The notes: a model not told the origin generated them from the letters alone. Shown: positions 37,153-48,833, counted from the first letter of the stretch. The stretch is DNA of 64,000 nt from Kaistia algarum (GCF_026343945.1 NZ_JAPKNJ010000002.1:62001-126000); one strand, 5' to 3'. Program-made: numbers and translations.

Positions 37153-38973
37153 ATGTGCGGTATCATCGGCATTCTTGGCCAGACGCCCGTCGCGCCCTTG
37201 CTCGTCGATGCGCTGAAGCGGCTCGAATATCGCGGTTATGATTCGGCCGGCATCGCCACACTGGAGGACGGGTCGATCGAGCGGCTGCGGGCCGAGGGCA
37301 AGCTGCGCAATCTCGAGGCGAAGCTTGCGGCCTCGAGGAAGCTCGGCCGCACTGGTATTGGCCATACGCGCTGGGCCACCCATGGCGCGCCGACCGAGCG
37401 CAACGCCCATCCGCATGCGACCGAGCGGCTCGCCGTCGTCCATAACGGCATCATCGAGAATTTCCGCGAGCTGCGCACCGAATTGGAAGCCAAGGGCCGG
37501 CGTTTCGTTTCCGATACCGACACGGAAGTGGTGGCGCATCTCGTCACGGTGGCGATCGAGGAGGGGCTTTCGCCGCATGCCGCGGTGGCCGCCGTGCTCC
37601 CGCGCCTCACCGGCGCCTTCGCGCTCGCCTTCGTCTTCGACGGCGAAGAGGATCTTCTCATCGGCGCCCGCCGTGGCAGCCCGCTCGCCATCGGCTTCGG
37701 GACGAGCGAGATGTTCTTAGGCTCTGATGCGATCGCGCTCGGGCCGTTCACCGACGAGATCACCTATCTCGACGATGGCGACCATGTCGTGCTGACGCGC
37801 GCGGGTGCCGCGATCTTCGACGAGAGCGGCGCTGCCGTGACCCGCGCCATCGTCCGCTCACAGGGCGCGACCTATGTCGCCGACAAGGGCAATCACCGCC
37901 ATTTCATGGTGAAGGAGATCCACGAGCAGCCGGAAGTTGTCGGCCATACGCTGGCGCATTATCTCGACTTGGCCAGGGGCGAGGCGAGGGCGCCGGAGGG
38001 AATCGACTTCGCCAAGGTCGACCGCCTGTCGATCACGGCCTGCGGCACGGCTTACTACGCCGGCTCTGTCGCACGCTACTGGTTCGAACAGATCGCGCGC
38101 CTGCCGGTGGATATCGATATCGCCTCGGAGTTCCGCTACCGCGAGCAGCCGCTCGCGCCGGGTGGTCTGTCGATGGTCATCTCGCAATCGGGCGAGACCG
38201 CCGACACGCTGGCCTCGCTTCGCTACGCCCGGGCAGAAGGTCAGAAGATCGCCGCCGTCGTCAATGTGCGCGAATCGACCATCGCCCGTGAGGCCGATGT
38301 CGTGCTGCCGCTGCTCGCCGGTCCAGAGATCGGTGTCGCCTCGACCAAGGCATTCACGGCGCAGCTCGCCGTCCTCGCCGCCACCGCGATTGCCGCCGGC
38401 AAGGCGCGCGGCGTCCTCTCGTCCGACGCAGAGGCTCACCTTGTCCGGGCCTTCTCCGAGGTTCCTCGCCTGATGCACGAGGCTCTGAAGCTCGACGCGC
38501 AGATCGAGGCGCTGGCTCGCGAGCTCTCCAAGGTCCGCCACTGCCTCTATCTCGGCCGCGGCACGTCCTATCCGATCGCGCTCGAAGGGGCGCTGAAGCT
38601 GAAGGAAATCTCCTATATCCATGCCGAAGGCTATGCGGCGGGCGAATTGAAGCATGGGCCGATCGCTCTGATCGACGAGGAGATGCCCGTCGTCGTCATC
38701 GCGCCGCATGACCGCCTGTTCGAGAAAACCGTCTCCAACATGCAGGAGGTCGCGGCGCGGGGTGGCCGCATCATCCTGATCACCGACAAGGCCGGCCGCG
38801 ACGCCGCCGCGATCGACGCGATCGAGACCTTGGTCTTGCCCGAGATGCCGTCCAGCGTGACGCCGCTCGTCTACGCGATTCCCGTCCAGCTCCTCGCCTA
38901 CCACACCGCCGTGATCATGGGCACGGATGTCGACCAGCCGCGCAATCTGGCGAAATCGGTGACGGTGGAGTAG
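37153..38973 (+). CDS. glmS: glutamine-fructose-6-phosphate aminotransferase (isomerizing)
   Basis: GlmS forms glucosamine 6-phosphate from fructose 6-phosphate and glutamine, feeding GlmU. The 606-residue length is normal. After Met removal the N-terminal Cys of CGIIGILG is the glutaminase nucleophile; HTRWATHG and HNGIIENF follow. Two SIS domains bind the sugar, with TACGTAYYAG, SQSGETADT, GRGTSYPIALEGALKLKE and AEGYAAGELKHGPIAL, and the C-terminus ends in DQPRNLAKSVTVE. GGGGA precedes the start. No glmS ribozyme is expected in this group and none was seen in the 104-base leader. Confidence 0.98.
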   Translation: MCGIIGILGQTPVAPLLVDALKRLEYRGYDSAGIATLEDGSIERLRAEGKLRNLEAKLAASRKLGRTGIGHTRWATHGAPTERNAHPHATERLAVVHNGIIENFRELRTELEAKGRRFVSDTDTEVVAHLVTVAIEEGLSPHAAVAAVLPRLTGAFALAFVFDGEEDLLIGARRGSPLAIGFGTSEMFLGSDAIALGPFTDEITYLDDGDHVVLTRAGAAIFDESGAAVTRAIVRSQGATYVADKGNHRHFMVKEIHEQPEVVGHTLAHYLDLARGEARAPEGIDFAKVDRLSITACGTAYYAGSVARYWFEQIARLPVDIDIASEFRYREQPLAPGGLSMVISQSGETADTLASLRYARAEGQKIAAVVNVRESTIAREADVVLPLLAGPEIGVASTKAFTAQLAVLAATAIAAGKARGVLSSDAEAHLVRAFSEVPRLMHEALKLDAQIEALARELSKVRHCLYLGRGTSYPIALEGALKLKEISYIHAEGYAAGELKHGPIALIDEEMPVVVIAPHDRLFEKTVSNMQEVAARGGRIILITDKAGRDAAAIDAIETLVLPEMPSSVTPLVYAIPVQLLAYHTAVIMGTDVDQPRNLAKSVTVE

Positions 38974-39090
38974 GCGCAACCTGACGTCCTGCCTCCTATT
39001 CGGGCGATAAGTTCGGGATCAAGCGCTGGTCATCCTTTTTTGCGCCGTCATAATGCGGTGCCATAGTCGCTGGACGAAGAAGGAGACGGC

Positions 39091-39825
39091 ATGAGTCTCG
39101 ACGATTCCCAGCTGCCGCCGGTGTTCGAATCGCGCCGCGTTCGGTTTGCCAAGCGCCTAAGGAACTATTTCCTGACCGGTCTCGTCATCGCGGCGCCGAT
39201 TTCTATCACGATCTATCTCACATGGGCGCTGATCAAGTGGATCGACGGATGGGTGAAGCCCGTCATCCCGCGAGAATATACCCCGGATTCCTATCTGCCC
39301 TTTTCTGTGCCCGGATTCGGCGTGCTGGTCGCCGTTGTCGGGCTGACGCTGCTCGGGTTCCTGACGGCGAATTTCGTCGGCAGGACGCTGGTCGGCCTCA
39401 GCGAGCAACTCGTCGGACGCACGCCGCTGGTGCGCAATCTCTATGGCGCGCTGAAGCAATTGTTCGAGACCGTCCTTTCCAGCAAGGGCAAGTCGTTCCA
39501 CAGGACGGCGCTGCTCGAATTCCCCCGGCCGGGTCTTTGGTGCCTCGTCTTCGTCGCCACCGAGACCAAGGGCGAGATTCGCCAGCGGCTGGCGGAGGGC
39601 GACGAGGAATGGGTGACGGTCTTCCTGCCGCCGACCCCGGCGCCGACCGCCGGCTTCATGCTGTTCGTCCGGAGCAGCGAACTGATCGATCTGGACATGA
39701 GCGTCGAGGACGGTGCCAAGCTCATCCTCTCCGCCGGCCTCGTTTCGCCGGAATATCCGCCGATTCCGAAGCCGGGCGCGGCGATCCCGAACGGATCGCC
39801 GCCACCAAGCGCGGCGACGGTGTAA
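39091..39825 (+). CDS. DUF502 family membrane protein
   Basis: This 244-residue protein is of unknown function. Two N-terminal transmembrane helices (about 27-47 and 73-95) are followed by a soluble domain with the family signature LVRNLYGALKQLFET, and PTPAPTAGFMLFV near the C-terminal part. GAAGGAGA lies before the start. DUF502 genes are linked to glmS and recG in many alphaproteobacteria. Here glmS is upstream, and recG lies about 4 kb further on, behind an inserted epimerase/AraC/ClC block. A membrane or cell-envelope role is likely from the context only. Confidence 0.9.
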   Translation: MSLDDSQLPPVFESRRVRFAKRLRNYFLTGLVIAAPISITIYLTWALIKWIDGWVKPVIPREYTPDSYLPFSVPGFGVLVAVVGLTLLGFLTANFVGRTLVGLSEQLVGRTPLVRNLYGALKQLFETVLSSKGKSFHRTALLEFPRPGLWCLVFVATETKGEIRQRLAEGDEEWVTVFLPPTPAPTAGFMLFVRSSELIDLDMSVEDGAKLILSAGLVSPEYPPIPKPGAAIPNGSPPPSAATV

Positions 39826-39845
39826 GGGCCGCGCGGTGCGCTCCC

Positions 39846-40739
39846 TCAGACGCTGAAATAGCTCGGATGATCGAGGTCGGTGAGAAGTCCCGGCTGCGTC
39901 GGCGCCCAGCCGAGCTTCTCGCGCGTAAGCCGGCTCGACGCTCGGACATCCATGGCCGCGAAATTGGCAAACCAGCCGAAATGCCCGGCCACCTCTTCCA
40001 GTGACTTCGAGACGACCGGAAGGTTCAACCGACGGCCGATCAGCGCCGCGATGTCGCGGAACGGAACGCCTTCCTCCGCGATCGCGTGATAGGGGCCTTC
40101 TTTGGCGCCGCGCTCGATGGCGCGGCGGAAGACGGCGGCGGCATCCAGGCGGTGCACGGCTGGCCAGTGGTTTTCGCCCTCGCCGATATAGGCCGAGACT
40201 CCCTTTTCGCGGGCGAGGCGGATGAGAATCGGGACGAAACCTTGGTCGCCATGTCCATGCACCGAAGGGGGCAGGCGAACGGTGGCAGCCCGCACGCCCT
40301 GGTTCGCGAGGGCGATCGCCGTGGCCTCGGATGCCCGGGCATACCGGGCCGAGGGCGGAACGGCCGCATCCGCTTCCGTAGCCAGGCGGCCCTGTGCCAG
40401 GAGGGCCAGACCGGACGTCACCAGCAGCGGCCGATCCGTCCCGGCGAGTTCGGCCCCGAGCGCCTCGATCGCGCGCCGGTCGAGCTCGCAATTCTCGGCG
40501 AATTTCGAGAAGTCGTGGTTGAAGGCGGTGTGGATCACGCCTTCCGCCTCCCCGGCGCCGCGGCGCAGGCTGTCGATATCCTCAAGTGACCCCAGCCGAG
40601 CCTCGGCGCCGATCGCGGCCAGCTTTTGGGCCGCCGCCTCGGTCCGCACGAGCCCGAGCACATCATGTCCCGCGCCCAGAAGTTCCTGGACCACAGCCGA
40701 GCCGACCCAGCCGCTCGCACCCGTTACGAACACACGCAT
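39846..40739 (-). CDS. NAD-dependent epimerase/SDR family oxidoreductase
   Basis: This 297-residue protein has a Rossmann N-terminus, VTGASGWVGSAVVQELL (about 5-21), with the GxxGxxG nucleotide-binding pattern. The usual catalytic YxxxK is not seen: the corresponding region reads RYARASEATA, as in atypical SDR members. The start at 40739 has GGAGAA upstream; the longer frame to 40799 is unlikely. It is divergent from an AraC-type regulator, which probably controls it. The substrate is unknown. Confidence 0.88.
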   Translation of the reverse strand: MRVFVTGASGWVGSAVVQELLGAGHDVLGLVRTEAAAQKLAAIGAEARLGSLEDIDSLRRGAGEAEGVIHTAFNHDFSKFAENCELDRRAIEALGAELAGTDRPLLVTSGLALLAQGRLATEADAAVPPSARYARASEATAIALANQGVRAATVRLPPSVHGHGDQGFVPILIRLAREKGVSAYIGEGENHWPAVHRLDAAAVFRRAIERGAKEGPYHAIAEEGVPFRDIAALIGRRLNLPVVSKSLEEVAGHFGWFANFAAMDVRASSRLTREKLGWAPTQPGLLTDLDHPSYFSV

Positions 40740-40873
40740 CGCTATTCTCCATTTGGATGATGTGGGATCCGTCCGTTCCCGGGGCGGCCCATTCGCCACA
40801 AACTAGGGAATGGATACGAGACGATCCACGCGCTATCATCCGCCATATCTTCGCGATCGTCCGAGATGCGCCT

Positions 40874-41875
40874 GTGGATCCACTTTCCGACGTGCTGTCG
40901 CTGCTAAGGCCGCGCAACTATCTTTCCGCTGCGTTCGATGCCGGCTCGCCCTGGTCGATCCAGTTCCCGGACCAGCAGGGCGGCATCAAATGCAACGCCG
41001 TGGTGTCGGGAGAGTGCTGGGTCCAGGTCGAGGGCGTCGCGGACGCCCTGCTTGTGAAGGCGGGGGATTTCTTCCTGCTGCCGAGCGGGCGGCCGTTTCG
41101 TCTGGCGAGCGATCTCGATACGCCGCCCGTTGCCGCCGAAACGGTTTTCGCGGATGTGCGCCGAGATGGCCGGACCGCCTTGCTCAATGGCGGCGGCGAT
41201 TTCTTCGCCGTCAGCAGCCGCTTCGCGCTATCTGGCGATCATGCCGATATGCTGCTCGGTATGCTGCCGCCGATCGTGCATATCCGCAAGGAATCGGACC
41301 AGGCGGCGGCGCTGCGCTGGTCGATCGAGCAGACGATGCAGGAATTGCGCGGGGGGAAGCCGGGCAGCTTCCTGCTGGTGCAGCATCTCGCCCATATGAT
41401 GCTGCTCCAAGCCTTGCGGCTCCACCTCAACGACCGCGGCAGCGGCCGCGTCGGCTGGCTGTTCGCGCTGGCGGATCGGCAGATCGGCCAGGCGATCGGC
41501 GCCATGCATGGCGATCCCGCCCATCGCTGGACGCTGCAGGAACTGGCGGCGCAAGCCGCCATGTCGCGATCGACCTTCGCGCTCCGCTTCAAGGCGATGG
41601 TGGGATCCTCGCCCATGGAATATCTAACGCGCTGGCGGATGCTGCTGGCAGCGGACAGGCTGACGCACTCGGCCGACCCGGTCTCGGCGATCGCTCACGC
41701 GCTGGGCTATGAGTCGGAGAGCGCCTTCAGCACGGCCTTCCGGCGCGCCATGGGATGCTCGCCGCGCCAATATGGGCGGATCGGCAGCCCGGCGCTCGCG
41801 CCGGACGGCGAGGCGACAGGCGCTCAGACCTCTCCGGAGAGATCCCGCCGCGCCTTGTCGAGTTCCTCGGCATAG
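40874..41875 (+). CDS. AraC-family transcriptional regulator with cupin sensor domain
   Basis: This regulator has an N-terminal cupin-like ligand domain (SDVLSLLRPRNYLSAAFDAG, then CNAVVSGECWVQVEG) and a C-terminal AraC DNA-binding domain. The double helix-turn-helix reads WTLQELAAQAAMSRSTFALRFK and then DPVSAIAHALGYESESAFSTAFRRAMGCSPRQY, each split here only by gap. The start is set at GTG 40874 because related proteins begin at the equivalent DPLSDVLSLL; ATG 40760 is an in-frame alternative. It gives 333 residues. It is divergent from the SDR gene across about 135 bases, the usual layout for a regulator and its target. The 3' end overlaps the convergent ClC gene by 52 bases. Confidence 0.87.
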   Translation: MDPLSDVLSLLRPRNYLSAAFDAGSPWSIQFPDQQGGIKCNAVVSGECWVQVEGVADALLVKAGDFFLLPSGRPFRLASDLDTPPVAAETVFADVRRDGRTALLNGGGDFFAVSSRFALSGDHADMLLGMLPPIVHIRKESDQAAALRWSIEQTMQELRGGKPGSFLLVQHLAHMMLLQALRLHLNDRGSGRVGWLFALADRQIGQAIGAMHGDPAHRWTLQELAAQAAMSRSTFALRFKAMVGSSPMEYLTRWRMLLAADRLTHSADPVSAIAHALGYESESAFSTAFRRAMGCSPRQYGRIGSPALAPDGEATGAQTSPERSRRALSSSSA

Positions 41876-43581
41876 CGGCGCAGGAGATGGGCTTCCGTCA
41901 AGAGGCCGATGACATGACGGTGGGTGGGGTCGTCGACCACCGCGAGTTCTTCGCTCTCCGCCGCATCGAAACTTCTGGCGGCTTCCTTGGCGCTCATCTC
42001 GGGCGTCAGGCAATCTTTGCGATAGCGGCAGAGTGCATCAACCGTGGCTTCGTCGTCGCCGTTCGCGGCATGGGCATCGGAGACCAGGATGATGCCCGCA
42101 TAGGTGCCGACCGGATCGGTCACGACCACCCGCTGGGCCGAGCCGAGCGGAAAGGCGCTGCGGAAGCCGTCGAGGCGCAGGGTCGACAAGACCATGCGAA
42201 CATCGGTGCGCATCATTCGGCCGACCGTCAGGTCGCGGAGCAGGCCGATGTCCTGCGCGCCGCGAATGGTCTCGCCGCGCAGATGCAGCCGCCAAGTCGA
42301 GAAGGAATAGCCGAAAAGCTGGCGCACCGTGATCGCCGAAAGAATGGAAGCCGCGAGCACGATGCCGGTAATGGCGAGGTCGCCGGTCGCCTCCAGCGCC
42401 AGGAACGTCATGGTCAACGGTCCGCCGATGACGCCGACGCTGAGCGCGCTCATGCCGACGATGGCGGTCACGGTCGGGTCCAGGGCATGGGCGGGAAATG
42501 CCAGCGCCATCACCATGCCGAAGAACTTGCCGCACAGCACGCCCAGAAAGAGCGAGGCGAAGAACATGCCGCCGCGAAAGCCCGCGCCGATCGAGGTCGA
42601 AGTTGCCGCGACCTTGGCTAGTATGACAAGCGCCAGGGCGCTGAGCGAGGTCGTCTCGGCGAGGTTCAGATAGAGCGCACCGTGGCCGCCCGAAATCGCC
42701 TGCGGCGTCACCAGCGCCATCAGGCTGACGGCCGCGCCGCCGATGACGGGGCGGACAAAGCGTGGCAGGCCGCTGGTCTGAAATGCCTGCTCGACGAGGC
42801 TGATCAGCCGCATGATGCCGATGGCGACGAGACCGAGCAGTACGCCGAGCGCCAGATAGGGCGCGTAGGCGGACGCCTCGACATGAAAGTCGCCGGGGAT
42901 CGAGATGAAGTGCTGCTCCATCCCGAGGCCCCGCGCCGTCAGGAATCCGCAGATCGCCGCGGTCAGTACCGGCGCGACATTGGCGACGGAATAGACGCCG
43001 ATAATGAGTTCGAAGCCGTAGAAGGCGCCGGCGAGCGGCGCCCCGAAGGCCCCCGCGATCGCCGCCGCCGAACCGCAGCCGACGGCAAGGCGAAGATCGG
43101 TCCGGCGCAGGCCAAGCCGCATGCCGATCGTCGAGGCAATGCCGGAGGAGACCTGCGTATAGCCTGCCTCAAGCCCGACAGAGGCGCCGAAGCCATTGGA
43201 GACGACGTTCTCCAACCCGACGCGGAGACTGTCGCCGAGCGACATCTGCCCGCCGCGCAGCGCGTTCGCCTCAATCGGGTCGACGATCGGCGGTCGTGGC
43301 TTGCGGAAGATATAGAGGATCACGCCCATCAGCATGCCGCCTACGAGCGGGAAGCCGCAGCGCCAGACCGGCTCGATCGCCGGAATGGCCGAAAGGCGCG
43401 CCTCCGGCGGAATGGCGAACAGAAATTCATGCAGCAACTGCGCGACGCTGCCGATCCCCGCCGCCACCGCGCCGCCGATCACCCCGATAACTGCCGCGAC
43501 GATGAGGAACCAAGGCTCGCTCGACCGGGCGCGGGCACGAGCCCTCGGTTTCAGCCAGTCGAGAAGGGATTGGGCGATCAT
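41824..43581 (-). CDS. ClC-family chloride channel/antiporter with CBS region
   Basis: This voltage-gated-ClC-type anion transporter has about ten or more transmembrane helices followed by a cytoplasmic region resembling a CBS pair (from DLTVGRMMRTDV to HVIGLLTEAHLL). The start is uncertain: ATG 43581 (585 residues) is preferred because codons upstream look non-coding, but ATG 43686 is in frame. The selectivity motifs are non-canonical. The usual GSGIP reads GGQMSLGDSLR, and the gating-Glu motif GxEGP reads GLEAG with E138 kept. The region of GxFxP reads GFRGGMFF. It follows recG on the same strand and is convergent with the AraC gene. Confidence 0.88.
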   Translation of the reverse strand: MIAQSLLDWLKPRARARARSSEPWFLIVAAVIGVIGGAVAAGIGSVAQLLHEFLFAIPPEARLSAIPAIEPVWRCGFPLVGGMLMGVILYIFRKPRPPIVDPIEANALRGGQMSLGDSLRVGLENVVSNGFGASVGLEAGYTQVSSGIASTIGMRLGLRRTDLRLAVGCGSAAAIAGAFGAPLAGAFYGFELIIGVYSVANVAPVLTAAICGFLTARGLGMEQHFISIPGDFHVEASAYAPYLALGVLLGLVAIGIMRLISLVEQAFQTSGLPRFVRPVIGGAAVSLMALVTPQAISGGHGALYLNLAETTSLSALALVILAKVAATSTSIGAGFRGGMFFASLFLGVLCGKFFGMVMALAFPAHALDPTVTAIVGMSALSVGVIGGPLTMTFLALEATGDLAITGIVLAASILSAITVRQLFGYSFSTWRLHLRGETIRGAQDIGLLRDLTVGRMMRTDVRMVLSTLRLDGFRSAFPLGSAQRVVVTDPVGTYAGIILVSDAHAANGDDEATVDALCRYRKDCLTPEMSAKEAARSFDAAESEELAVVDDPTHRHVIGLLTEAHLLRRYAEELDKARRDLSGEV

Positions 43582-43742
43582 GGACGGCAACGGCAAGCGG
43601 CGACGGGTACCGGCAGTCTCGACCGGCTCGTTCCTTCCTAGCGGCAATGGATGACGGAAGCGAGGCGGTTGGGTGGGCCTGTTCATCTCAGCGGGGAGGG
43701 TTCAAGCGGAGTTTCGGCTTTCGACTTCGTGGCCTTTTGGAC

Positions 43743-45845
<2,103 letters not shown>

Positions 45846-45932
45846 CGCGGCTTTCTGATTCTCCTGTCGTGGCGAGACTATCAGCGGTCCGCCCTTTCGC
45901 CAGCGCGCCGACCGCATTAGGAACGAGGCGAC

Positions 45933-46847
45933 ATGGCCAACTCAGACCTCCATGGCGTCTATGGGACGCCGCCGCCCGATCTCGCCGACATCCCTGCCGG
46001 CGCGATCCAGTTTTCTCCCCTCATCCCCGGCGCCGAGCGGCTGGCGGAGCGCCAAGGCGCGCTCGCCTCGCTGACAATGCTCGCCCCGCCCGGCACGATC
46101 GACCGCCGGCACGACCTTGCCTTGGCGCTTCGCGCCCTGCGGGTCGGCGGGGAACTGGTGGTGCTGGCCCCGAAGGACAAGGGCGGCGCGAGGCTTGCCG
46201 GCGAATTGGCCGGTTTCGGGCTTGCGGTGGCCGAACTGTCGAAGCGGCACCATCGCATCTGCCGCGCCGTCCGGCCGGAAGCTCTTGACGGCATCGACGA
46301 GGCGGTCGCCGCGGGCGCGCCCCGCCTCATTGAGGATCTCGGACTCTGGTCGCAGCCGGGCGTCTTCGCCTTCGACCGTGTCGATCCCGGCAGCGCGCTG
46401 CTTCTGGCCCATCTCAGGCCGCTTTCGGGCCGAGGGGCCGATTTCGGCTCCGGCATCGGTGTCCTCGCCCATGCCGTCCTCGCATCGACGGAGGTCAGCG
46501 AACTGACGCTGATCGATGTCGATCGCCGGGCGATCGACTGCGCCCGCCGCAACGTCGCCGATCCTAGGGCGCGCTTTCTCTGGGCCGACCTGCGCAAGCC
46601 CGACACAGCGCCATCCGGGCTCGATTTCGTCGTCATGAACCCGCCCTTCCATGATGGCGGCACGGAAGATCGCGCGCTCGGGCAGCTCTTCATCGAGCGG
46701 GCCGCGCAAAGCCTTCGCAAGGGCGGCATGCTCCATCTCACGGCGAACCGGCATCTGCCCTATGAGGCGCCGTTGGAGCGGCTCTTTGCCCGCGTGCGGC
46801 TGGTCGTCAGCGAGCAGGGCTACAAGATCTACGAGGCTCAGCGATGA
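45933..46847 (+). CDS. RsmC-like class I SAM-dependent methyltransferase
   Basis: This 304-residue protein resembles RsmC/RlmG, which methylate guanine N2 in rRNA (G1207 of 16S for RsmC). It has the two-domain layout: a degenerate N-terminal methyltransferase domain (HDLALALRALRVGGELVVLAPKD is split over its core) and a C-terminal active one with the SAM-binding loop ADFGSGIGVLAHAV and the catalytic NPPFHDGG motif. The stop overlaps the next start as ATGA. Cotranscription with an RsuA-type gene supports an rRNA role. The exact target base is inferred, so I give no symbol. Confidence 0.85.
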   Translation: MANSDLHGVYGTPPPDLADIPAGAIQFSPLIPGAERLAERQGALASLTMLAPPGTIDRRHDLALALRALRVGGELVVLAPKDKGGARLAGELAGFGLAVAELSKRHHRICRAVRPEALDGIDEAVAAGAPRLIEDLGLWSQPGVFAFDRVDPGSALLLAHLRPLSGRGADFGSGIGVLAHAVLASTEVSELTLIDVDRRAIDCARRNVADPRARFLWADLRKPDTAPSGLDFVVMNPPFHDGGTEDRALGQLFIERAAQSLRKGGMLHLTANRHLPYEAPLERLFARVRLVVSEQGYKIYEAQR

Positions 46848-47593
46848 GCCCATCCGTTCCGACGATGCGCCTCGACCGGCTGCTCGCCAATCTCGGCTAT
46901 GGCTCGCGAAAAGAGGTGCAGAGCCTCATCGAGGGTGGTCGCGTCATTCTCGATGGCGAGGTCGAGGACGATCCGTCGCAACGGCTCTACATCAAGGCCG
47001 ACCTCACCAGCCGCATGAGCGTTTCCGGCGAGCCGCTCGATCCCCCGCCGGGACTGATGGTCCTGATGCTGCACAAGCCGCTCGGCGTCACCTGCTCGCA
47101 CAAGGAAACCGGTCAGCTCGTCTATTCGCTGCTGCCGGAGCGCTGGCGGCGGCGCGATCCGGTGATATCGACCGTTGGCCGGCTCGACAAGGAGACATCC
47201 GGCCTCCTGCTGATGACCGATGACGGCGGATTGCTCCATCGCATCATCTCGCCGAAACGCCATGTCCCCAAGCGTTACCATGTCTGGCTGGACCGCCCGA
47301 TGAACGGCGACGAAGCAGAGCGGCTTGCTGCGGGCACGCTGATGCTGGAGGGCGAGGAAAAGCCGCTCTTGCCGGTTGAGATGGAAACGATCTCCACAAC
47401 TGAAGTCCGCGTCGTGCTGCATGAAGGCCGCTATCATCAGGTGCGCCGCATGTTCGCTGCGCTCGGCAATCACGTCACGACGTTGCATCGCGACCGGATC
47501 GGCGGCTTGGACCTCCCCGCTGATCTTCCGGCCGGCGCGTTCCGCTCTTTGAGCGATGCGGAGATCGCCGCTGTCCTCGGCGGATCGGCATGA
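46844..47593 (+). CDS. rsuA: 16S rRNA pseudouridine synthase, RsuA/RluB family
   Basis: This 249-residue enzyme isomerises a uridine in rRNA. An S4 RNA-binding domain opens the protein (MRLDRLLANLGYGSRKEVQ, then GGRVILDG). The catalytic Asp is in GRLDKETSGLLLMTDDG, and the second motif KRYHVWLDRP plus LHEGRYHQVRRMFAALGN follow. The single-domain size and the MVLMLHKPLGVTCSHKE region fit RsuA (Psi516 of 16S) better than RluB or RluE, though this is a judgment. Both ends overlap neighbours by four bases (ATGA), so the three genes are translationally coupled. Confidence 0.85.
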   Translation: MSPSVPTMRLDRLLANLGYGSRKEVQSLIEGGRVILDGEVEDDPSQRLYIKADLTSRMSVSGEPLDPPPGLMVLMLHKPLGVTCSHKETGQLVYSLLPERWRRRDPVISTVGRLDKETSGLLLMTDDGGLLHRIISPKRHVPKRYHVWLDRPMNGDEAERLAAGTLMLEGEEKPLLPVEMETISTTEVRVVLHEGRYHQVRRMFAALGNHVTTLHRDRIGGLDLPADLPAGAFRSLSDAEIAAVLGGSA

Positions 47594-48774
47594 GCGATCC
47601 GGCCTTCGACGTCATCGTGATCGGCGCCGGCGCCGCCGGCATGATGTGCGCGATCGAAGCGGGGAAGCGCGGCCGCTCCGTGCTCGTCCTCGACCATGCC
47701 AAGGCGGCGGGCGAAAAGATCCGCATCTCCGGGGGCGGGCGCTGCAATTTCACCAATCTGAACACCTCGCCGAAGAACTTTCTCTCCGGCAATCCGCATT
47801 TCGGCATCTCGGCGCTCAGCCGCTATCAGCCGAAGGATTTCATCGCGCTGGTTGGCCGCCACGGCATCGCCTGGCACGAGAAGACACTCGGCCAGCTCTT
47901 CTGTGATGGCTCGGCGCGCCAGATCGTCGACATGCTGCTTGCCGAGATGCAGGCTGCTGGCGCGGAGCTACGCCTTGCGACCGAGGTTTCGAATGTCGAG
48001 CGGACGGCCGACGGCTTCCGCGTCACGACGCCGGGCGGAGCGCTCGCCTGCCGATCGCTGGTGGTCGCGACCGGCGGTCTATCGATCCCGAAGATGGGGG
48101 CAACGGGCTTCGGCTACGACATCGCGCAGCGCTTCGGCGTCCCGATCGTGCCGACCCGGCCCGGATTGGTGCCGCTGACACTGACGCCGGATCTCCTCGC
48201 GCGACTGCTGCCGCTCGCCGGCGTCGCGGTCGATGCGTCGGTGCGATGCGGCAAGACGCGGTTCGACGAGGCGATGCTCATCACCCATCGCGGCCTCAGC
48301 GGCCCGGCGATCCTGCAGATCTCTTCCTATTGGAAGCAGGGGGAGACGATCGAGATCGCCATGGCTCCTGGCATCGATTTCTTCGAGGTGCTGCGAACCG
48401 CTCGTACGCAGCGCAGCCGGCAGAGCCTCGTCACGGTCCTCGCCGATTATCTCCCGCGCCGCCTCGCGCAGCTCATCGCCGAGACGCATGGCGCCGACCG
48501 CCATCTTGCCGACCTTTCCGACAAGGTGCTGCGCGCCGTGGAAATGGACGTCAATCGCTGGGAGGTTCGCCCGGCGGGCTCGGAGGGATACCGGACCGCC
48601 GAAGTCACGCTCGGCGGTGTCGATACCAAGGCACTCGATTCGAAGACGATGGAAGCGAAGTCGGTACCCGGCCTCTTTTTCGTCGGCGAAGTCGTCGATG
48701 TCACCGGCTGGCTCGGCGGCTACAATTTCCAATGGGCCTGGGCATCGGGCTGGTCGGCGGGGCAGGTGGCGTAG
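47590..48774 (+). CDS. HI0933/YhiN-family flavoprotein
   Basis: This 394-residue FAD-dependent oxidoreductase belongs to the HI0933-like family, whose reaction is not well defined. The FAD-binding Rossmann motif VIGAGAAGMMCAIEAGKRG is at the N-terminus, followed by the family signature SGGGRCNFTN. VVATGGLSIPKMGATGFGYDIAQ and the C-terminal GEVVDVTGWLGGYNFQWAWASG complete the set. It starts inside the rsuA stop (ATGA). Its position with two rRNA-modification-like genes suggests, but does not show, a role linked to RNA. No membrane segment is present. Confidence 0.93.
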   Translation: MSDPAFDVIVIGAGAAGMMCAIEAGKRGRSVLVLDHAKAAGEKIRISGGGRCNFTNLNTSPKNFLSGNPHFGISALSRYQPKDFIALVGRHGIAWHEKTLGQLFCDGSARQIVDMLLAEMQAAGAELRLATEVSNVERTADGFRVTTPGGALACRSLVVATGGLSIPKMGATGFGYDIAQRFGVPIVPTRPGLVPLTLTPDLLARLLPLAGVAVDASVRCGKTRFDEAMLITHRGLSGPAILQISSYWKQGETIEIAMAPGIDFFEVLRTARTQRSRQSLVTVLADYLPRRLAQLIAETHGADRHLADLSDKVLRAVEMDVNRWEVRPAGSEGYRTAEVTLGGVDTKALDSKTMEAKSVPGLFFVGEVVDVTGWLGGYNFQWAWASGWSAGQVA

Positions 48775-48833
48775 GATATTCTTGTTGTTCGGAAATGGCT
48801 GGCCTATGCTTTGGCATATGCCGGAGAATTTTC

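Noticed and set aside
39017..39041. T-run after a weak stem between glmS and the DUF502 gene
   Set aside because: The stem pairs over only about four bases (GGAT/ATCC), too weak to call a terminator despite the following TTTTTT.
39157..40491. 444-codon open frame on the minus strand
   Set aside because: It spans the antisense of DUF502 and another frame of the SDR gene; both real genes have clear motifs.
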